In this document: one piece after another, positions 14,881 to 28,393 of the stretch
Position numbering within the stretch: the stretch's first letter is position 1
Layout: each line of letters starts with the position of its first letter
Source: Gemmatimonadaceae bacterium
GTDB taxonomy: Bacteria; Gemmatimonadota; Gemmatimonadetes; Gemmatimonadales; Gemmatimonadaceae
DNA: 38,489 bases
NCBI GenBank assembly: GCA_019694735.1
Contig: JAIBBJ010000189.1
Coordinates: 1-38,489 of the forward strand
Direction of reading: 5' to 3'
Made by a program: the position numbers and the translations under genes
Notes under the pieces: generated by a model
What the model was told of the DNA's origin: nothing
The model's input: the letters and a program-made list of their open reading frames with translations, nothing else
Databases searched by the model: none

Positions 14881-15723
14881 ATGCGTCCCTCCCGCCTCGC
14901 CCTCCCGCTCCTCGCCCTCGTCGCCGCGCCGACCCTGCTGCGCGCGCAGGCCACCATCGCCGGGGACGTGACGTTCGCCAGCCAGTACATCGCCCGCGGC
15001 ATCACCACGACGAACCGCGGCGTCTTCCAGCCCAGCGCGCGCGTGATCGTCCCGGCCGGCCGGACCACGCTCACCGTGAACGCCTGGGCGAACTACGACG
15101 GCATGCGCTACGACGACCCGACCCGCCACATCTCCGAGAACGGCGGTGCCGGCACCGAGCTCGCCGAGCTCGATGTGAACGTCGAGGCGGCCCGAACCGT
15201 CGGCCGCGCCACCCTCACGGTCGGCGCGCTCACCTACCGCTTCCCGAACGACCACGGCACCACCAGCGCGTCGAACACCACCGAGCTGTACGCCCGGGTC
15301 GCCCTCGACGTCCCGCTGGCGCCGTCGGTCCAGGTCTGGCAGGATGTGCGCACGGTGCGGGGCGCGTATGCCGAGGTCGCGTTCGCGCGGAGCGTCGGGC
15401 CGATCGCGATCTCGGCGACCACCGGCCTGAACCTCGGGCAGTCCTACGGGGATGGCGGGGCCTCGGGCTACTACGCCCGCCATGGCGTGACCCACGTGGA
15501 TCTCGCGCTCGCCGCGACACGGCAGATCGGCGGGCTCACCGTGACGCCGAGCCTCCACCTCGTGCGCGGCTTCGACGCCACGACCCAGGTGAGCGCCCCG
15601 GGGCAGGCGCGGGGCCTGAAGCTCTGGATCGGCACCGTGGTCGGCTGGTCGCGTGTCGCGGCCTTCGCGGGGCGGCCCCGCGTGGTCGCGCAGGCCGAGC
15701 CCGCGGACGACACCGCGCGCTGA
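14881..15723 (+). CDS. TorF-family-like outer-membrane porin
   Basis: A 280-residue exported protein. The first 24 residues form a signal peptide with an Ala-x-Ala-type site (LLRAQA). The mature part starts with GDVTFASQYIARGITTTNRG, the hallmark opening of TorF/CHP02001 putative porins. Alternating aromatic and polar strands then continue to the end, as expected for a beta barrel. ATG 14881 is chosen over the earlier ATG at 14830 because it directly begins the basic n-region. A perfect palindrome lies upstream, so expression is probably controlled by a dimeric regulator. The substrate is unknown. The C-terminal 25 residues (after WSRVAAF) look like a low-complexity tail. Confidence 0.82.
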   Translation: MRPSRLALPLLALVAAPTLLRAQATIAGDVTFASQYIARGITTTNRGVFQPSARVIVPAGRTTLTVNAWANYDGMRYDDPTRHISENGGAGTELAELDVNVEAARTVGRATLTVGALTYRFPNDHGTTSASNTTELYARVALDVPLAPSVQVWQDVRTVRGAYAEVAFARSVGPIAISATTGLNLGQSYGDGGASGYYARHGVTHVDLALAATRQIGGLTVTPSLHLVRGFDATTQVSAPGQARGLKLWIGTVVGWSRVAAFAGRPRVVAQAEPADDTAR

Positions 15724-15760
15724 GCGGACCGACCGGGCATCGGACACGGCGGGACCTCGC

Positions 15761-15766
15761 TAGCTT
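15761..15766 (+). promoter_or_regulatory. Possible -10 element TAGCTT
   Basis: The hexamer sits 21 bases before the start at 15788 in the context CGCTAGCTTCC, shared with the sites before 20458 and 35915. No -35 match is evident. Confidence 0.35.
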
Positions 15767-15787
15767 CCGCGGGGTCCCGCCATCCGC

Positions 15788-16450
15788 ATGCGCCTCGAAC
15801 TCACCGAACGCCTCCGTTGCCCCGTGCCGCACGCGCCGACGCCGCTGATCGTCGTCGCGTCGGAGACGCGAGACCGCGACCTCGTCCGCGGCGTGGCCGG
15901 CTGCCCGGTCTGCCGGCTGGAGGTGCCCATACGCGAGGGGCACGTGCGCTTCGACCTCGCCGCCGCGGAGCGCGACGCGCCCGCCGCGATGCCGCCGGTG
16001 ATCCCCCGGGACGCGCCGCCCGACGTCGAGCGGACGATCGCGCTCCTCGGCCTCGACACGCCCGAGGGGGCGGTACTGCTGACGGGGATCTACGCGAGCA
16101 TCGCGGGGCCGCTGGCCGCGGCGACCGGCGTCGTGGCCGTGGTGCTGTCGGCCACTCCCGCCGATGCGGTCGCCGGGGCGTCCGCCACCGCACCCGTGTC
16201 GGCGGTCACCGGTGCGCTCGCCGCGCTGCCGTTCACCGACGGGACCTTCCGCGGGGCCGCGCTCGACGCGGCGCTCCCCATGGCGCTCGTCGCCGACGCG
16301 CCGCGCACGGTGGCGGTGCGCGGGCGCCTGCTCGCGGCGGTGGCGGTCCCACCGCCCGCGGGCCTGCGGGAACTCGCGCGCGACGACCGCGAGTGGGTCG
16401 CCGCGCGCGAGGCCGTACCGACGGTCGTGGGACTCACGCGACGGACGTAG
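15788..16450 (+). CDS. Zinc-ribbon plus degenerate methyltransferase-like protein
   Basis: A 220-residue protein of unassigned function. The N-terminus has Cys11 (with His15 close by) and a CPVC pair (Cys39, Cys42), like the Trm112-type zinc ribbon found before some methyltransferases. Residues 85-215 imitate a class I SAM methyltransferase. VLLTGIYASIAGPLAA is where motif I would be but lacks the GxGxG loop. ALPFTDGTFRGAALDAALP matches the post-motif LPFxDxSFD segment, with the Asp replaced. The result looks like a methyltransferase fold without cofactor binding. Start ATG 15788 is preceded by a TAGCTT hexamer. It converges on the acyl-CoA synthetase gene, 12 bases away. Confidence 0.7.
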   Translation: MRLELTERLRCPVPHAPTPLIVVASETRDRDLVRGVAGCPVCRLEVPIREGHVRFDLAAAERDAPAAMPPVIPRDAPPDVERTIALLGLDTPEGAVLLTGIYASIAGPLAAATGVVAVVLSATPADAVAGASATAPVSAVTGALAALPFTDGTFRGAALDAALPMALVADAPRTVAVRGRLLAAVAVPPPAGLRELARDDREWVAAREAVPTVVGLTRRT

Positions 16451-16462
16451 CCGCGGGGCCGG

Positions 16463-18283
<1,821 letters not shown>

Positions 18284-18310
18284 CGAGGACTCGGCGGTGA
18301 CGGGGGACGG

Positions 18311-19111
18311 TCAGGGCGGTGCGACACGCACCAGGAAGCGCACCGGACTCCCGGCGACGGGCGTGCCGTGGAGCCGCACGTCGGCCAGGACGACGAAGGA
18401 ATCGGTGAGCGCGGTCAGGCGCTCGGCGAACACGCGGAGTCGGCGCGCGGCGGTGCCGTCGGCGCCCGTGGTGTCGACGACCCCGCGCGTCCCGGCTGCC
18501 GACTGGAGCGCGACGAGCTGCGTGTCGGTCGCCGCGATCGTGTCGGTGCCGTGCACGGCGCGCCAGCGCACGATCCAGCCCGGCACGGCGGCGCCGACGC
18601 CCACGGTGTCGTCGCTGAGCAGCTTGATCCGCATCTCGGGCGCGGCATTCGCGCCGTTGTCCGGGATGGCGAGGGCGAGCGAGACCGTGCTCGCGCCGCT
18701 CGCGGCGACGGAGTCGGGCCGACGCGTGACGCGCACCGTCACGTCGGTGGTCTGCAGGCCACGGTAGCTCGCCACGAGCCGGATGGTGCCGTCGCGTCGG
18801 CCCGTGGCGCGCAACAGGCCGCCCTCCGCGATCGCGACGCCGGTGTCGAGCGCGAAGTAGGTGAACCCGGCGCCCGGGATCGAGTCGCCGTCGGCATCGA
18901 AGGCGTGGGCGCGCAACGGGGCCGCCAGACCTGCCGCGTCCCGCATCGTGTCACCCGCGAGCAGCGCCGGGTACGGGACGCCATCGAACACCACGTACGA
19001 GACATCCCCGACCCCGGTCCCGAGGTCGCTGCAGGCCCCGGCGATGGTGCCCACCGCGAGGAGGGCAAGGACCGCGCGGCGCGCGGCCGGACGCGACCGC
19101 GCCGGCCTCAC
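18311..19111 (-). CDS. Putative lipoprotein with Ig-like (Big-type) repeats
   Basis: A 266-residue exported protein. A GTG start at 19111 overlaps the ParA stop (GTGA), giving an Arg-rich n-region, a hydrophobic stretch VLALLAVGTIAG and a lipobox AGAC with the lipidated Cys near residue 27. The mature part holds about two Ig-like beta-sandwich modules. One is VRLVASYRGLQTTDVTVRVTRRPDSV; the second includes WIVRWRAVHG and a TDTTG/ADGTAARRLRV segment of the bacterial Ig-like type with gain-of-sugar or adhesin-like architecture. No enzyme motif is seen. The frame is open upstream but that part is antisense-like and overlaps parA. Confidence 0.8.
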   Translation of the reverse strand: MRPARSRPAARRAVLALLAVGTIAGACSDLGTGVGDVSYVVFDGVPYPALLAGDTMRDAAGLAAPLRAHAFDADGDSIPGAGFTYFALDTGVAIAEGGLLRATGRRDGTIRLVASYRGLQTTDVTVRVTRRPDSVAASGASTVSLALAIPDNGANAAPEMRIKLLSDDTVGVGAAVPGWIVRWRAVHGTDTIAATDTQLVALQSAAGTRGVVDTTGADGTAARRLRVFAERLTALTDSFVVLADVRLHGTPVAGSPVRFLVRVAPP

Positions 19112-19878
19112 CGGCCGAGCCGCTCCGCGAGCCGCGTCGCGAGGTTCACGTAGGCCTGTGAGGCCGGGTCGGCCGGGGCGCGGACCACGACCGGCTGGCC
19201 CGCCGCGAACGACTCGGCGACGGCGAAGCTCCGCGGGACGACGAGGTCCAGCATCAGGTGCGCCGGGACCTTCTCCCGGATGTAGGTCGCGGTGGTCTCG
19301 CACGCCGGGTTCCCCGCCTCGTACATCGTCAGCAGGATGCCGTCGAAGACGAGCTGCTCGTGCGTCGCCACGATGTCCTGCACGCCGCGGAGGATCTGTG
19401 GCGTCGTCTGGAGCGCGAGCGGCTCCGCCTGGAGCGGGATGAGCACGCGGTCCGCCGAGGCGAGGGTGGCGCGCGTCACCGGGCCCAGGCCGGGCGGTGT
19501 GTCCACGACCACGATGTCGCAGCGCTCGCTCGCTGCGGTCAGCATCCGGTGGAGGAGGTCGCTGGAGGCGATCTGCTCGCCGTAGCGCGTGTGGTCCGCC
19601 TCGTCGGTGACCGAGCCGGCGAGCATCACGCGGAGCCAGGGCAGGGAGGTCGGGAGGAGCACCTCGCGCAGCTCGCGCTCGCCGGAGAGGTGGTCGGCGA
19701 ACCCGTAGGTCGGGTGGCCGCGGCGCAGCCCGGCGCCGAAGCGCACGGAGCCTTGCGGGTCCACGTCCACGAGGAGCGTCTTCAATCCGCGCCGCGCGAA
19801 GGCGGCGGCGAGGTTCACGGCGGTCGTCGTCTTGCCGACGCCGCCCTTCTGGCTCACGACTGCGAGGACGGTGCCCAC
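19108..19878 (-). CDS. ParA/MinD-family ATPase (orphan)
   Basis: A 256-residue Walker-type ATPase. The deviant P-loop KGGVGKTT (11-18) with the signature Lys11, the VDVDPQG switch (37-43) and VVVDTPPGLG (Walker B-like) are standard for chromosome-partition ParA/Soj proteins. GTG 19878 is chosen because GGGGAG lies just upstream and the frame directly begins with VLAVVSQKGG; the preceding gene ends at 19880. No ParB or parS is visible nearby. It sits between a TPR protein and a lipoprotein, so it may position something other than the chromosome. The chromosomal ParAB pair may be elsewhere in the genome. Confidence 0.93.
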   Translation of the reverse strand: MGTVLAVVSQKGGVGKTTTAVNLAAAFARRGLKTLLVDVDPQGSVRFGAGLRRGHPTYGFADHLSGERELREVLLPTSLPWLRVMLAGSVTDEADHTRYGEQIASSDLLHRMLTAASERCDIVVVDTPPGLGPVTRATLASADRVLIPLQAEPLALQTTPQILRGVQDIVATHEQLVFDGILLTMYEAGNPACETTATYIREKVPAHLMLDLVVPRSFAVAESFAAGQPVVVRAPADPASQAYVNLATRLAERLGR

Positions 19879-19879
19879 G

Positions 19880-20332
19880 CTACTCCCCGGCTGGAGGCGC
19901 CCCGTCGAGCGGGGCGCGGAGTTGGTCGAGCGTCCCCTGTGCGTGCGCGACCCAGCGCGCCGCATCGGGGCCGTCCGGTGGATGGGCGAGGAACGCCGAC
20001 AGGTGCTTCGCCGCCGCCGTCGTGTCGCCGCGCTTGATGAGCAGGAAGGCGAGGCCGTAGTGCGCCCCGCTGAGGCCCGGGTCGAGCTCCAGCGCCTTCC
20101 GGTAGGCCCGGATCGCCTCCTCCACGCGCCCGATCTTGGTGAGCGCGATCGCCATGTTCTGGAGGATCTTCAGGTCGTTCGGCCGTTCCCGCAGGGCCAG
20201 CCGGTAGCTCGTCACCGCCGCGTCGAAATCCCCCTGACGCTCCAGCACCAACGCCTCGTTCAGGTAGTCGAGGCGCTGCCGTTGCTGCGCGGACTCGGAG
20301 CGGCCGCCGAAGAGGCGGTCCCAAAAGGACAT
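19880..20332 (-). CDS. TPR-repeat protein
   Basis: A 150-residue helical repeat protein. After MSFWDRLFGGRSE it carries about three tetratricopeptide repeats (roughly 22-55, 56-88, 89-120; for example AIALTKIGRVEEAIRAYRKALELDP). A charged, Pro/Ala-rich tail follows. TPRs mediate protein contacts. ATG 20332 follows a good -35/-10 pair and avoids the Pro/Arg-rich shadow extension upstream. The parA gene begins one base after its stop, so the TPR protein is a plausible partner of the ATPase. Confidence 0.85.
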   Translation of the reverse strand: MSFWDRLFGGRSESAQQRQRLDYLNEALVLERQGDFDAAVTSYRLALRERPNDLKILQNMAIALTKIGRVEEAIRAYRKALELDPGLSGAHYGLAFLLIKRGDTTAAAKHLSAFLAHPPDGPDAARWVAHAQGTLDQLRAPLDGAPPAGE

Positions 20333-20363
20333 AGCGCGGGTCGGAGGGGCGGGTATCCGGCAC

Positions 20364-20392
20364 AAGCTACGGATGCGCGGGGGGCCCGGCAA
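20364..20392 (-). promoter_or_regulatory. Promoter of the TPR-parA operon
   Basis: On the minus strand, TTGCCG (20392-20387) and TAGCTT (20369-20364) are spaced 17 bases apart, with the start codon 31 bases downstream. This is the only TAGCTT site in the window with a properly placed -35 box and it anchors the reading of the others. Confidence 0.6.
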
Positions 20393-20420
20393 CCGCATTC
20401 CCCGAGCCTGCGCGCTACCC

Positions 20421-20426
20421 TAGCTT
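20421..20426 (+). promoter_or_regulatory. Possible -10 element TAGCTT before the phosphoribosyltransferase
   Basis: The hexamer lies 31 bases before the start at 20458. A TTCCCC at 20398-20403 would be a weak -35 box at 17 bases. It is back-to-back with the promoter of the TPR operon. Confidence 0.4.
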
Positions 20427-20457
20427 CCCCACATACCCCAGCCCGCCGAGCCCGCGC

Positions 20458-20985
20458 ATGCCGCCCCGCAAGACGCCCGCCCTCCCGGTCCGCGACACGC
20501 TCCACGTCGACTGGCCGCTCTTCGGCGAGCTCTCCCGCGCCCTCGCGTTGAAGGTCTCCAAGGAGTTCGACCCGGAGATCGTCGTCGGCATCGCGACGGC
20601 CGGGGTCGTGCCCGGTGCTGCCGTCGCGGCGATGCTCGACCGGCCATTCCACTCGATCCTCGTCAGCCGCCGCTACCGCGCCGAGGCCGTCCGGGAGACG
20701 CCGGCCGTGCTCTCGGCGGCGCCTCCCGAGGTGCACGGCCGCCGCGTGCTCATCGTGGACGAGACCTGCAACGGCGGTGACACGATGCGCCTCGCCAGGG
20801 CGGCGATCGTGAACGGCGGGGCCTCCGAGGTCCGGACGGCAGTGAGCTTCAGGACCGGCCCGTACAAGCCGGACTTCCATGCGCTCGAGATGGACAGCGA
20901 CATCGTGCTCCCGTGGGACCGCGAGACGATCGTGGACGGGGAGCTGCGTCCCAACCCCAAGTACGGTCCCGGCGGCGGGTACTGA
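20458..20985 (+). CDS. Phosphoribosyltransferase (type I PRTase fold)
   Basis: A 175-residue protein with the PRPP-binding motif VLIVDETCNGGDT (97-109). VVGIATAGVVPGAAVAAML precedes it and matches the PPi loop of type I PRTases. The SRRYRAEAVRE segment (70-80) is the flexible hood region. Substrate base cannot be read from the sequence; it resembles the xanthine/hypoxanthine or orphan PRTase groups that lack a clear hood. A Gly-rich C-terminus (PKYGPGGGY) is unusual. It is a single gene with its own TAGCTT-type promoter, divergent from the TPR operon. Confidence 0.88.
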   Translation: MPPRKTPALPVRDTLHVDWPLFGELSRALALKVSKEFDPEIVVGIATAGVVPGAAVAAMLDRPFHSILVSRRYRAEAVRETPAVLSAAPPEVHGRRVLIVDETCNGGDTMRLARAAIVNGGASEVRTAVSFRTGPYKPDFHALEMDSDIVLPWDRETIVDGELRPNPKYGPGGGY

Positions 20986-21158
20986 CGTAGTCCGGACCGC
21001 TACCGGACAGCGAGGGGGCGTCACCGGAGCGGATCGCCGGCCTCCCCCCTCGACAGGCGGGACCGCCGCGCGCGGACAACCGGGGCCGCTTCTTCCCAGC
21101 GGTTGTGTCAGGGGTGATGGTTGACGGGTAATGCATTCGTCCCCACCCCGAGGCCCTC

Positions 21159-21512
21159 ATGCGTCCCCGTCCCGCTCTCCGTCGTCCGCGCGCGCTCGTC
21201 GCGGTCGCCCTTCTCACCCTGTGCGCGGCCGCCTGCGGTGGCGACGACGGTCCCTCGGGGCCGGTGCCCGACAACGAGGTCCGCGTGCAGAACAACGCGT
21301 TCTCGCCCGCCACGCGGAACGTGTCGGTGGGGACCACCGTGATCTTCCGCTGGGCGAGCGACGCCTTCGGCCACAACGTCACCTTCAGCGACGGGCCGGC
21401 CTCCGCGACGCAGACCAGCGGCACCTACACTCGGACGTTCAACGCCGCGGGGACCTTCGGCTACCAGTGCACCGTGCATGAGGGCATGACCGGGACGATC
21501 ATCGTCAGCTGA
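21159..21512 (+). CDS. Cupredoxin-like (plastocyanin-type) lipoprotein
   Basis: A 117-residue exported copper protein. A basic n-region is followed by a hydrophobic stretch and the lipobox ALLTLCAAAC (lipidated Cys26). The cupredoxin fold is clear: VQNNAFSP, FRWASDAFGHNVTFSD with copper ligand His72, and GTFGYQCTVHEGMTGTIIV with Cys104, His107 and Met110. The Cys-x2-His-x2-Met spacing is short and like that of the plastocyanin/azurin-like soluble domain. It probably carries electrons in the periplasm. Start ATG 21159 precedes the basic n-region. The gene ends just before a long terminator hairpin. Confidence 0.9.
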   Translation: MRPRPALRRPRALVAVALLTLCAAACGGDDGPSGPVPDNEVRVQNNAFSPATRNVSVGTTVIFRWASDAFGHNVTFSDGPASATQTSGTYTRTFNAAGTFGYQCTVHEGMTGTIIVS

Positions 21513-21524
21513 GGCCAGTGGGAC

Positions 21525-21563
21525 GCGAGAGCCCCCGGACGCATGGCGTCCGGGGGCTCTCGC
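21525..21563. terminator. 18-bp perfect hairpin terminator between convergent genes
   Basis: GCGAGAGCCCCCGGACGC (21525-21542) and its exact complement (21546-21563) flank a three-base loop ATG. It starts 12 bases after the cupredoxin stop and lies 17 bases before the V4R stop, so it can serve both directions. There is no T-run. Confidence 0.75.
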
Positions 21564-21580
21564 CTGAGGCCGCGCGGCGT

Positions 21581-22135
21581 TCAGCCGAGCTCGCCGAGCG
21601 CGACCTCGTAGCCCACGCCCTCGGTGAGCCGCTGGTAGACGTGCCCGAGCACCTCCTGACTGCCGAGCAGGAACCGGCAGCGGGCGGCGCCCGTCGAGCG
21701 GCACTCGACCTCCATCGCGCCGAGGGCCCCGTCGGCGACGCGGCCGAAGAAGTCGGCGAGCATGCCCGCCGAGTAATAGCACGAGGCGTACGGCATCTGC
21801 GCCGCGGGGTCGGACTCGGCCCAGTCCTCCGAGTCGAAGGCGACGACCTTGTCGCCGATCTCGGTGATCATCACGTGGCCCCAGCCGGCGTCGGCGAAGA
21901 AGCGCATCGCGGCGTCCTGGAAGCGCGGAACGGCGAGCTCCTCCGGGGCGCCGAGCCCCTGACGCTGGCACCAGTCGCGGAAGGCGCCGAAGACCGCCTC
22001 GCCGCCGGCGTAGCCCGCTTCCTGGAGCACCGAGGCGAAGCCGTCGCCCAGGTCGCGCACGAGAGCGGCGCGCAGCGCGCGCAGCGAGGCGTGCGGCACC
22101 GCGGAGAGCGTGGCGGGGGAGACGGAGAGGGACAT
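21581..22135 (-). CDS. V4R (4-vinyl reductase) domain protein
   Basis: A 184-residue protein built around a V4R small-molecule-binding domain. The C-terminal half has CYYSAGMLADFF and VECRSTGAARCRFLLGS with Cys145 and Cys153, the family's metal- or ligand-site pair (Cys-x-x-Gly...Cys-x-Phe). It closes with YQRLTEGVGYEVAL. The first 70 residues are helical. V4R domains sense or bind hydrocarbons and tetrapyrrole precursors, often in regulatory proteins; no DNA-binding region is present here. ATG 22135 was chosen because the upstream open frame runs into ligA coding sequence. It lies 20 bases after ligA on the same strand and is probably cotranscribed with it. Confidence 0.82.
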   Translation of the reverse strand: MSLSVSPATLSAVPHASLRALRAALVRDLGDGFASVLQEAGYAGGEAVFGAFRDWCQRQGLGAPEELAVPRFQDAAMRFFADAGWGHVMITEIGDKVVAFDSEDWAESDPAAQMPYASCYYSAGMLADFFGRVADGALGAMEVECRSTGAARCRFLLGSQEVLGHVYQRLTEGVGYEVALGELG

Positions 22136-22155
22136 CGTCGGTCCTCGGGCGGGGG

Positions 22156-25607
<3,452 letters not shown>

Positions 25608-25613
25608 GTCACC

Positions 25614-25859
25614 ATGGATATCGACTTCGAGAAGTTCGAGAAGCCGCTGAGCCTCGGCGCCCACGCGATGTCCGGCGGGCTGGTCGTGCTCTGGCTGGGC
25701 TTCCTCTGGCTGACGATGCCCGTCTCCAGCGGCGGGATCGACCGCGTGCTCCACCTCTGCGTCGGCGCCGCCAGCGCGATGGTGATCGGTTGGCTGACGC
25801 TCGCGCACGTCTGGTTCGGCAACCAGCTCAAGCGCGGCGCGGACTCGATCCGCGGCTGA
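25614..25859 (+). CDS. Small two-helix membrane protein
   Basis: An 81-residue protein with two hydrophobic helices (about 22-40 and 45-68) and short charged ends (MDIDFEKFEKPL at the start, NQLKRGADSIRG at the end). No family was recognised. Seven bases separate it from the phosphorylase stop, so it is probably cotranscribed. The positive-inside rule would put both ends in the cytoplasm. Confidence 0.7.
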   Translation: MDIDFEKFEKPLSLGAHAMSGGLVVLWLGFLWLTMPVSSGGIDRVLHLCVGAASAMVIGWLTLAHVWFGNQLKRGADSIRG

Positions 25860-25908
25860 CGCCCCCCGCCGGCGCGCCCGCGCGCGCCGGCCCCTCGCGG
25901 AGCGTCGG

Positions 25909-27456
25909 ATGAGCGATCCGCAGCACTTCGATGTCCTCATCATCGGCGCCGGGCTCTCGGGCATCGGCGCCGCGTGGCATCTCCAGTCGCTGTGCCCCGG
26001 CCGCACGTACGCCGTGCTCGAGGGGCGGGACGCTATCGGGGGCACCTGGGACCTCTTCCGGTATCCGGGCGTCCGTTCCGACTCCGACATGTTCACGCTC
26101 GGCTACCGCTTCCGGCCGTGGCGCGACCCGAAGGCCATCGCGGACGGCCCGTCCATCAAGGCGTACATCGAGGAGACCGCGCGCGAGGCGGGGATCGACC
26201 GCCACATCCGGTTCGGCCACCGCGTGGTCCGGCTCGCCTGGTCCTCGGAGACCGCCCGCTGGACCGTGGACTGCGAGCTCGGTCCCGAGCGTCGCCCCGC
26301 GCGGTTCACCTGCGGATTCGTGCACGGCTGCACGGGCTACTACCGCTACTCGGCCGGGTACACGCCCGACTTCCCGGGGCTGGCCCGGTTCCGCGGCCGC
26401 GTCGTGCACCCGCAACACTGGCCCGAGGGGCTCGCCTACGCCGGCCGACGCGTCGTCGTGATCGGCAGCGGCGCGACGGCGGTGACACTCGTCCCCGCGA
26501 TGGCGACCGGTCCGGCGGCCGCCGCGCATGTCACCATGCTGCAGCGCTCGCCAACGTACGTCGCCGCGCTGCCGTCGGAGGACCGGCTCGCCAACCTGTT
26601 CCGCCGCCTGCTGCCGGAGCGGCTGGCGTACGCGCTCAGCCGGTGGAAGAACATCCTCCGCAGCCAGTTCTTCTACGTACTCGCGCGGCGCGCCCCCGAC
26701 CTCTTCAAGGCGGCACTCGCCCGCGGGGCCGAGGAGGTGCTCGGGGCGGGGCATCCGTGGGCCCCGCACTTCACGCCGCGCTACCAGCCCTGGGACGAGC
26801 GGCTCTGCATCATCCCGGACAGCGACCTCTTCCACGCGTTGCAGGGCGGACGCGCGTCGGTGGTGACCGACACGATCGCGACGTTCGACGAGACGGGGAT
26901 CCGCCTCGCGTCCGGCGCCCATCTCGAGGCGGACCTCGTCGTGACCGCGACCGGGCTCGTGGTGAGCATCCTCGACGGCATCGCCCTCGAGGTGGACGGC
27001 GCGCCGGTGGCGTTGCGCGAGACGCTCGCCTACAAGGGGATGATGTTCTCCGGCGTGCCGAACCTCGTCGCCTCGTTCGGCTACACGAACGCGTCGTGGA
27101 CGCTGAAGTGCGACCTCGTCGCCGAGCACACCTGCCGGCTGCTGCGGCACATGGCGGAGCATCGATACGTGCAGGTGACGGCGGTCCGCGATCCGTCGAT
27201 GCCGGACGAGCCGGTGCTCGACTTCACCTCGGGCTACGTCCAGCGTGCGCTGCCGACGCTGCCACGACAGGGGGTCCGCGCCCCTTGGCGCCTGAACCAG
27301 AACTACGTGCTCGACCTGGCGCTGCTGCGGTGGGCGCGCGTGGACGACCCCGCGCTGGAGTTCCGCCGGGGTGTCCCGGTCGCGTCGGGACCGGAGGCGG
27401 GTGAGGGCGCCGCGACCCCGGGGCCGGGCGTCCGGGAGGCGATCTCGCATGGGTGA
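25909..27456 (+). CDS. Baeyer-Villiger-type flavin monooxygenase
   Basis: A 515-residue NADPH- and FAD-dependent monooxygenase that would insert oxygen next to a ketone to form an ester or lactone. The FAD Rossmann motif GAGLSG occupies 13-18 and GGTWDLFRYPGVRSD follows near 44-58. The type I BVMO fingerprint FRGRVVHPQHWP (161-172) matches FxGxxxHxxxWP exactly. The NADPH Rossmann motif GSGATA is at 186-191, and the C-terminal TATGLVV completes the fold. It resembles the EthA/MymA group. The SDR gene overlaps its 3' end by eight bases. It is not exported. A tail of about 25 residues after ARVDDPALEF is Pro/Gly/Ala-rich. Confidence 0.93.
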   Translation: MSDPQHFDVLIIGAGLSGIGAAWHLQSLCPGRTYAVLEGRDAIGGTWDLFRYPGVRSDSDMFTLGYRFRPWRDPKAIADGPSIKAYIEETAREAGIDRHIRFGHRVVRLAWSSETARWTVDCELGPERRPARFTCGFVHGCTGYYRYSAGYTPDFPGLARFRGRVVHPQHWPEGLAYAGRRVVVIGSGATAVTLVPAMATGPAAAAHVTMLQRSPTYVAALPSEDRLANLFRRLLPERLAYALSRWKNILRSQFFYVLARRAPDLFKAALARGAEEVLGAGHPWAPHFTPRYQPWDERLCIIPDSDLFHALQGGRASVVTDTIATFDETGIRLASGAHLEADLVVTATGLVVSILDGIALEVDGAPVALRETLAYKGMMFSGVPNLVASFGYTNASWTLKCDLVAEHTCRLLRHMAEHRYVQVTAVRDPSMPDEPVLDFTSGYVQRALPTLPRQGVRAPWRLNQNYVLDLALLRWARVDDPALEFRRGVPVASGPEAGEGAATPGPGVREAISHG

Positions 27457-28267
27457 GATGCGACTCGCGGGTCGGACGGCGGTCGTGACCGGCGCGGGGA
27501 GCGGCATCGGCCGTGCGCTGGCCGGTGTGCTGGCGGCGCGCGGGTGCCATCTGGCGCTCGTGGACCGGGACGCGGAGGGACTCGAGGCCACCGCCGCACC
27601 GCTGCGCGGCGGGTCGCGCCGCGTGACGACGTACCTCCTGGATGTGAGCGACGGCGACGCGGTGGCCGCGCTCCCCGCGGCGGTGCGCGCCGCGCACGGC
27701 GGCGCCGACCTGCTGTTCAACAACGCCGGCGTCGGCGTCGGGGGCACGTTCGAGCAGGTGAGCGCGGAGGATTTCGACTGGCTCCTCGCCATCAACTTCC
27801 ACGCCGTGGTGCGGCTCACCCGCGCCTTCCTCCCGCTCCTCAAGGCGAGCGACGATGCCCGGCTCGTGAACATCTCGAGCGTCTTCGGTCTCGCGGCGCC
27901 GGCCGGGCAGGCGGCGTACGCGGCGGCCAAGTTCGCGGTGCGCGGCTTCACCGAGGCACTGCGGCACGAGTACGAGGGCACCGCGCTGGGGGTCACCGTC
28001 GTGCACCCGGGCGGCGTCGCGACGCGCATCGCGGACCGCGCCCGCGTGTCGGCCGGCGTGGATCCGGCGGAGGCGGAGCGGCGGCGGGCCGAGGCGAACC
28101 GGCACCTGCGGATGCCGCCGACGCGCGCGGCCGAGATCATCGTGCGCGGCGTGGAGCGGCGCCGTGGGCGCGTGCTCGTCGGCGTCGACGCACTCGCGCT
28201 CTCGTGGCTCGTTCGGTTGCTGCCCGAGCGATATTGGACCGTGCTCAAGCGGCGCGTCGCCTACTGA
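27449..28267 (+). CDS. Short-chain dehydrogenase/reductase coupled to the monooxygenase
   Basis: A 272-residue classical SDR: TGAGSGIG (14-21), NNAG (91-94), Ser143 in VNISS, Tyr157 and Lys161 in YAAAK. The last 40 residues (ERRRGRVLVGVDALALSWLVRLLPERYW) are hydrophobic and match SDRs associated with membranes or long-chain substrates. GGGAGG lies ten bases before ATG 27449; the start overlaps the monooxygenase stop. In the mymA-type arrangement, such an SDR oxidises an alcohol to the ketone that the monooxygenase then attacks. That role here is an inference from position. Confidence 0.92.
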   Translation: MGEMRLAGRTAVVTGAGSGIGRALAGVLAARGCHLALVDRDAEGLEATAAPLRGGSRRVTTYLLDVSDGDAVAALPAAVRAAHGGADLLFNNAGVGVGGTFEQVSAEDFDWLLAINFHAVVRLTRAFLPLLKASDDARLVNISSVFGLAAPAGQAAYAAAKFAVRGFTEALRHEYEGTALGVTVVHPGGVATRIADRARVSAGVDPAEAERRRAEANRHLRMPPTRAAEIIVRGVERRRGRVLVGVDALALSWLVRLLPERYWTVLKRRVAY

Positions 28268-28393
28268 GGGGTGGGCAGGCCATGCCGCGGCCGGCTGTCA
28301 GGGGAATCCCGCTGGACCCGCCGGTCCGTTGACGGCCCTGCCCGGCGCACCCAACGTGAGGGAGCCGGACCCACCCTCGCGCGGAGCACCTCG

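Noticed and set aside
21103-21132. TTGTGT/GGTAAT pair before the cupredoxin gene
   Set aside because: Spacing of 18 with two weak boxes; not convincing on its own.
28329-28357. Promoter TTGACG with a 17-base gap before the CocE gene
   Set aside because: The -35 box is good but the hexamer at the right distance (CAACGT) matches only two of six -10 positions.
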